Assembly: GCF_030518155.1 (NCBI RefSeq)
Contig: NZ_JAULRU010000823.1
Coordinates: 124,001 to 188,000 of the forward strand
Length of the DNA stretch: 64,000 nucleotides
Reading direction: 5' to 3'
Origin: Gilvimarinus gilvus
Lineage (GTDB): Bacteria > Pseudomonadota > Gammaproteobacteria > Pseudomonadales > Cellvibrionaceae
Both the position numbers and the translations under genes were made by a program. Below, piece by piece: positions 63,315 through 64,000 of the stretch (position 1 is the first letter of the stretch; each line of letters starts with the position of its first letter). The notes under the pieces were generated by a model. It was not told the origin of the DNA and did not search any database. It worked only from the letters and a program-made list of their open reading frames with translations.

Positions 63315-64000
63315 TTATTCATCCTGTAACGCCACTATGGGATTTACCTTTGCAGCCTTCGTGGCAGGAAGTAGCGCTGCCAAAACACCTGATACTACTA
63401 ACACCACGACAGCCACGACTGCCGTTGAAAAATCCACACCGGGGCGCTGAAACATGTCATTACCGCCTGAAGCCTCTACCGCCGCCGAGACAAGCTCTAA
63501 AATCATAACCCCGGCGACCAATCCTAAGTACCCAGCGACCGCCGTGATCAGAACAGCTTCCTGTACAATCATAATCACGATAGAGGCTGGTGTTGCCCCA
63601 AGCGCTTTGCGAAGACCAATTTCCCGCGTTCGCTCTTTGACCACGATTAGCATAATGTTACCAACACCAATGGCACCGGCCATAATCGTACCAATTGCAA
63701 CCAACCAGCTGAAAAAGGTAATCCCCAGAAATAGGCCATTAATTTTGTCGAATTCTTGCTGCAGATTGAAACTGCCCAAAACCCCCACATCATCGGGATG
63801 AATTTTGTTTTTTTCATACAAGAATTCCTTAACTTCCCGCTCCACAACGGCAGCGTCTACACCCTCTTTGGGTATAAGCATAAAACTACCGAGCCAGCCC
63901 ACCTGGTTGAATGCATAGCGAAGCGTGGCATTTGGTATGAATATTTTTTCTTCTTCCTGAGTTGAATTGCCCTGGGAAAGCGATCTGAAAGTTCCAATCA
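63315..64000 (-). CDS. MacB/FtsX-type ABC transporter permease, 5'-truncated
   Basis: Permease of a MacB-type exporter, cut by the right edge of the window. The frame is open to position 64000; a GTG at 63902 is only an internal codon, since IFIPNATLRYAFNQV reads straight into it. The visible 228 codons hold the end of the periplasmic MacB_PCD domain and the C-terminal FtsX part: LFLGITFFSWLVAIGTIMAG, GVGNIMLIVVKERTREIGLR with the KALGATPASI motif, and two more membrane helices (EAVLITAVAGYLGLVAGVMI, then VDFSTAVVAVVVLVVSGVLA). Whether an ATPase domain or a separate ATPase gene lies upstream cannot be told. Confidence 0.88.
   Translation of the reverse strand, partial: IGTFRSLSQGNSTQEEEKIFIPNATLRYAFNQVGWLGSFMLIPKEGVDAAVVEREVKEFLYEKNKIHPDDVGVLGSFNLQQEFDKINGLFLGITFFSWLVAIGTIMAGAIGVGNIMLIVVKERTREIGLRKALGATPASIVIMIVQEAVLITAVAGYLGLVAGVMILELVSAAVEASGGNDMFQRPGVDFSTAVVAVVVLVVSGVLAALLPATKAAKVNPIVALQDE

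Overview
The window reads as a chromosomal segment of a gammaproteobacterium related to Pseudomonas, most likely a marine polysaccharide degrader of the Cellvibrionaceae type. This is inferred from gene order and protein similarity recalled from memory, not from a search. The housekeeping backbone algC-argB-slmA-pyrE-crc-rph-yicC ... gmk-rpoZ-spoT ... ridA ... oxyR-recG-(YbaK/HDOD)-HU-ubiC-ubiA-phoB-phoR follows the order known from Pseudomonas. Accessory blocks are set into it. I saw no tRNA, rRNA, CRISPR array or intact insertion sequence.

Region by region. 1-6.8 kb is housekeeping: sugar phosphomutase (cut by the left edge), arginine and pyrimidine synthesis, nucleoid occlusion and RNA processing. 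6.9-12 kb holds an oxidoreductase operon (SDR, zinc-free alcohol dehydrogenase type, luciferase-like flavoprotein) divergent from a LysR regulator and an MFS transporter. 12-16.8 kb is a decayed, more A/T-rich defence-like island: a nuclease-helicase gene broken by a frameshift and a nonsense codon, its XRE regulator, a fragment of a Vsr mismatch endonuclease, a RelE-type toxin-antitoxin pair whose toxin has lost its C-terminus, and an intact Fic protein. 16.9-27 kb carries an FKBP, a DUF488 protein and then a catabolic cluster: sodium symporter, RidA-like protein, N-acyl-D-amino-acid deacylase and RpiR-type regulator on one strand; D-serine/D-threonine-type PLP enzyme, GH20 beta-N-acetylhexosaminidase and SMP-30-like protein on the other. 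Together they suggest uptake and breakdown of N-acylated D-amino acids and amino sugars from cell walls or chitin.

27-33.5 kb holds two tandem DUF2799 lipoprotein genes, separated by the remains of a duplicated SMP-30 gene, followed by a TonB2-type energy-transduction operon (DUF3450, long ExbB/TtpC-like, short ExbB, ExbD, TonB, TPR protein). A 266-bp MITE-like element with CTAG target repeats sits exactly at the end of the operon. An LpxO-like lipid A hydroxylase and a small HTH protein follow. 35-38.5 kb is gmk-rpoZ-spoT. 38.5-43 kb is a second accessory stretch: a lipoprotein, a possible XrtH-sorted protein, a LytS/LytTR two-component pair and an alpha/beta hydrolase.

43-55 kb returns to the backbone (ridA, an SDR, oxyR-recG, YbaK-HDOD fusion, a dicarboxylate symporter overlapping an HU gene, ubiCA, phoBR). 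55-59 kb has a secreted GH5 glycosidase, two small unknown proteins, a DUF885 metallopeptidase-like protein and a small secreted protein. 59-62.2 kb is MipA/OmpV, hslO, a DUF4124 protein, hslR and yrfG. The window ends inside a MacAB-type efflux system (adaptor complete, permease cut by the right edge).
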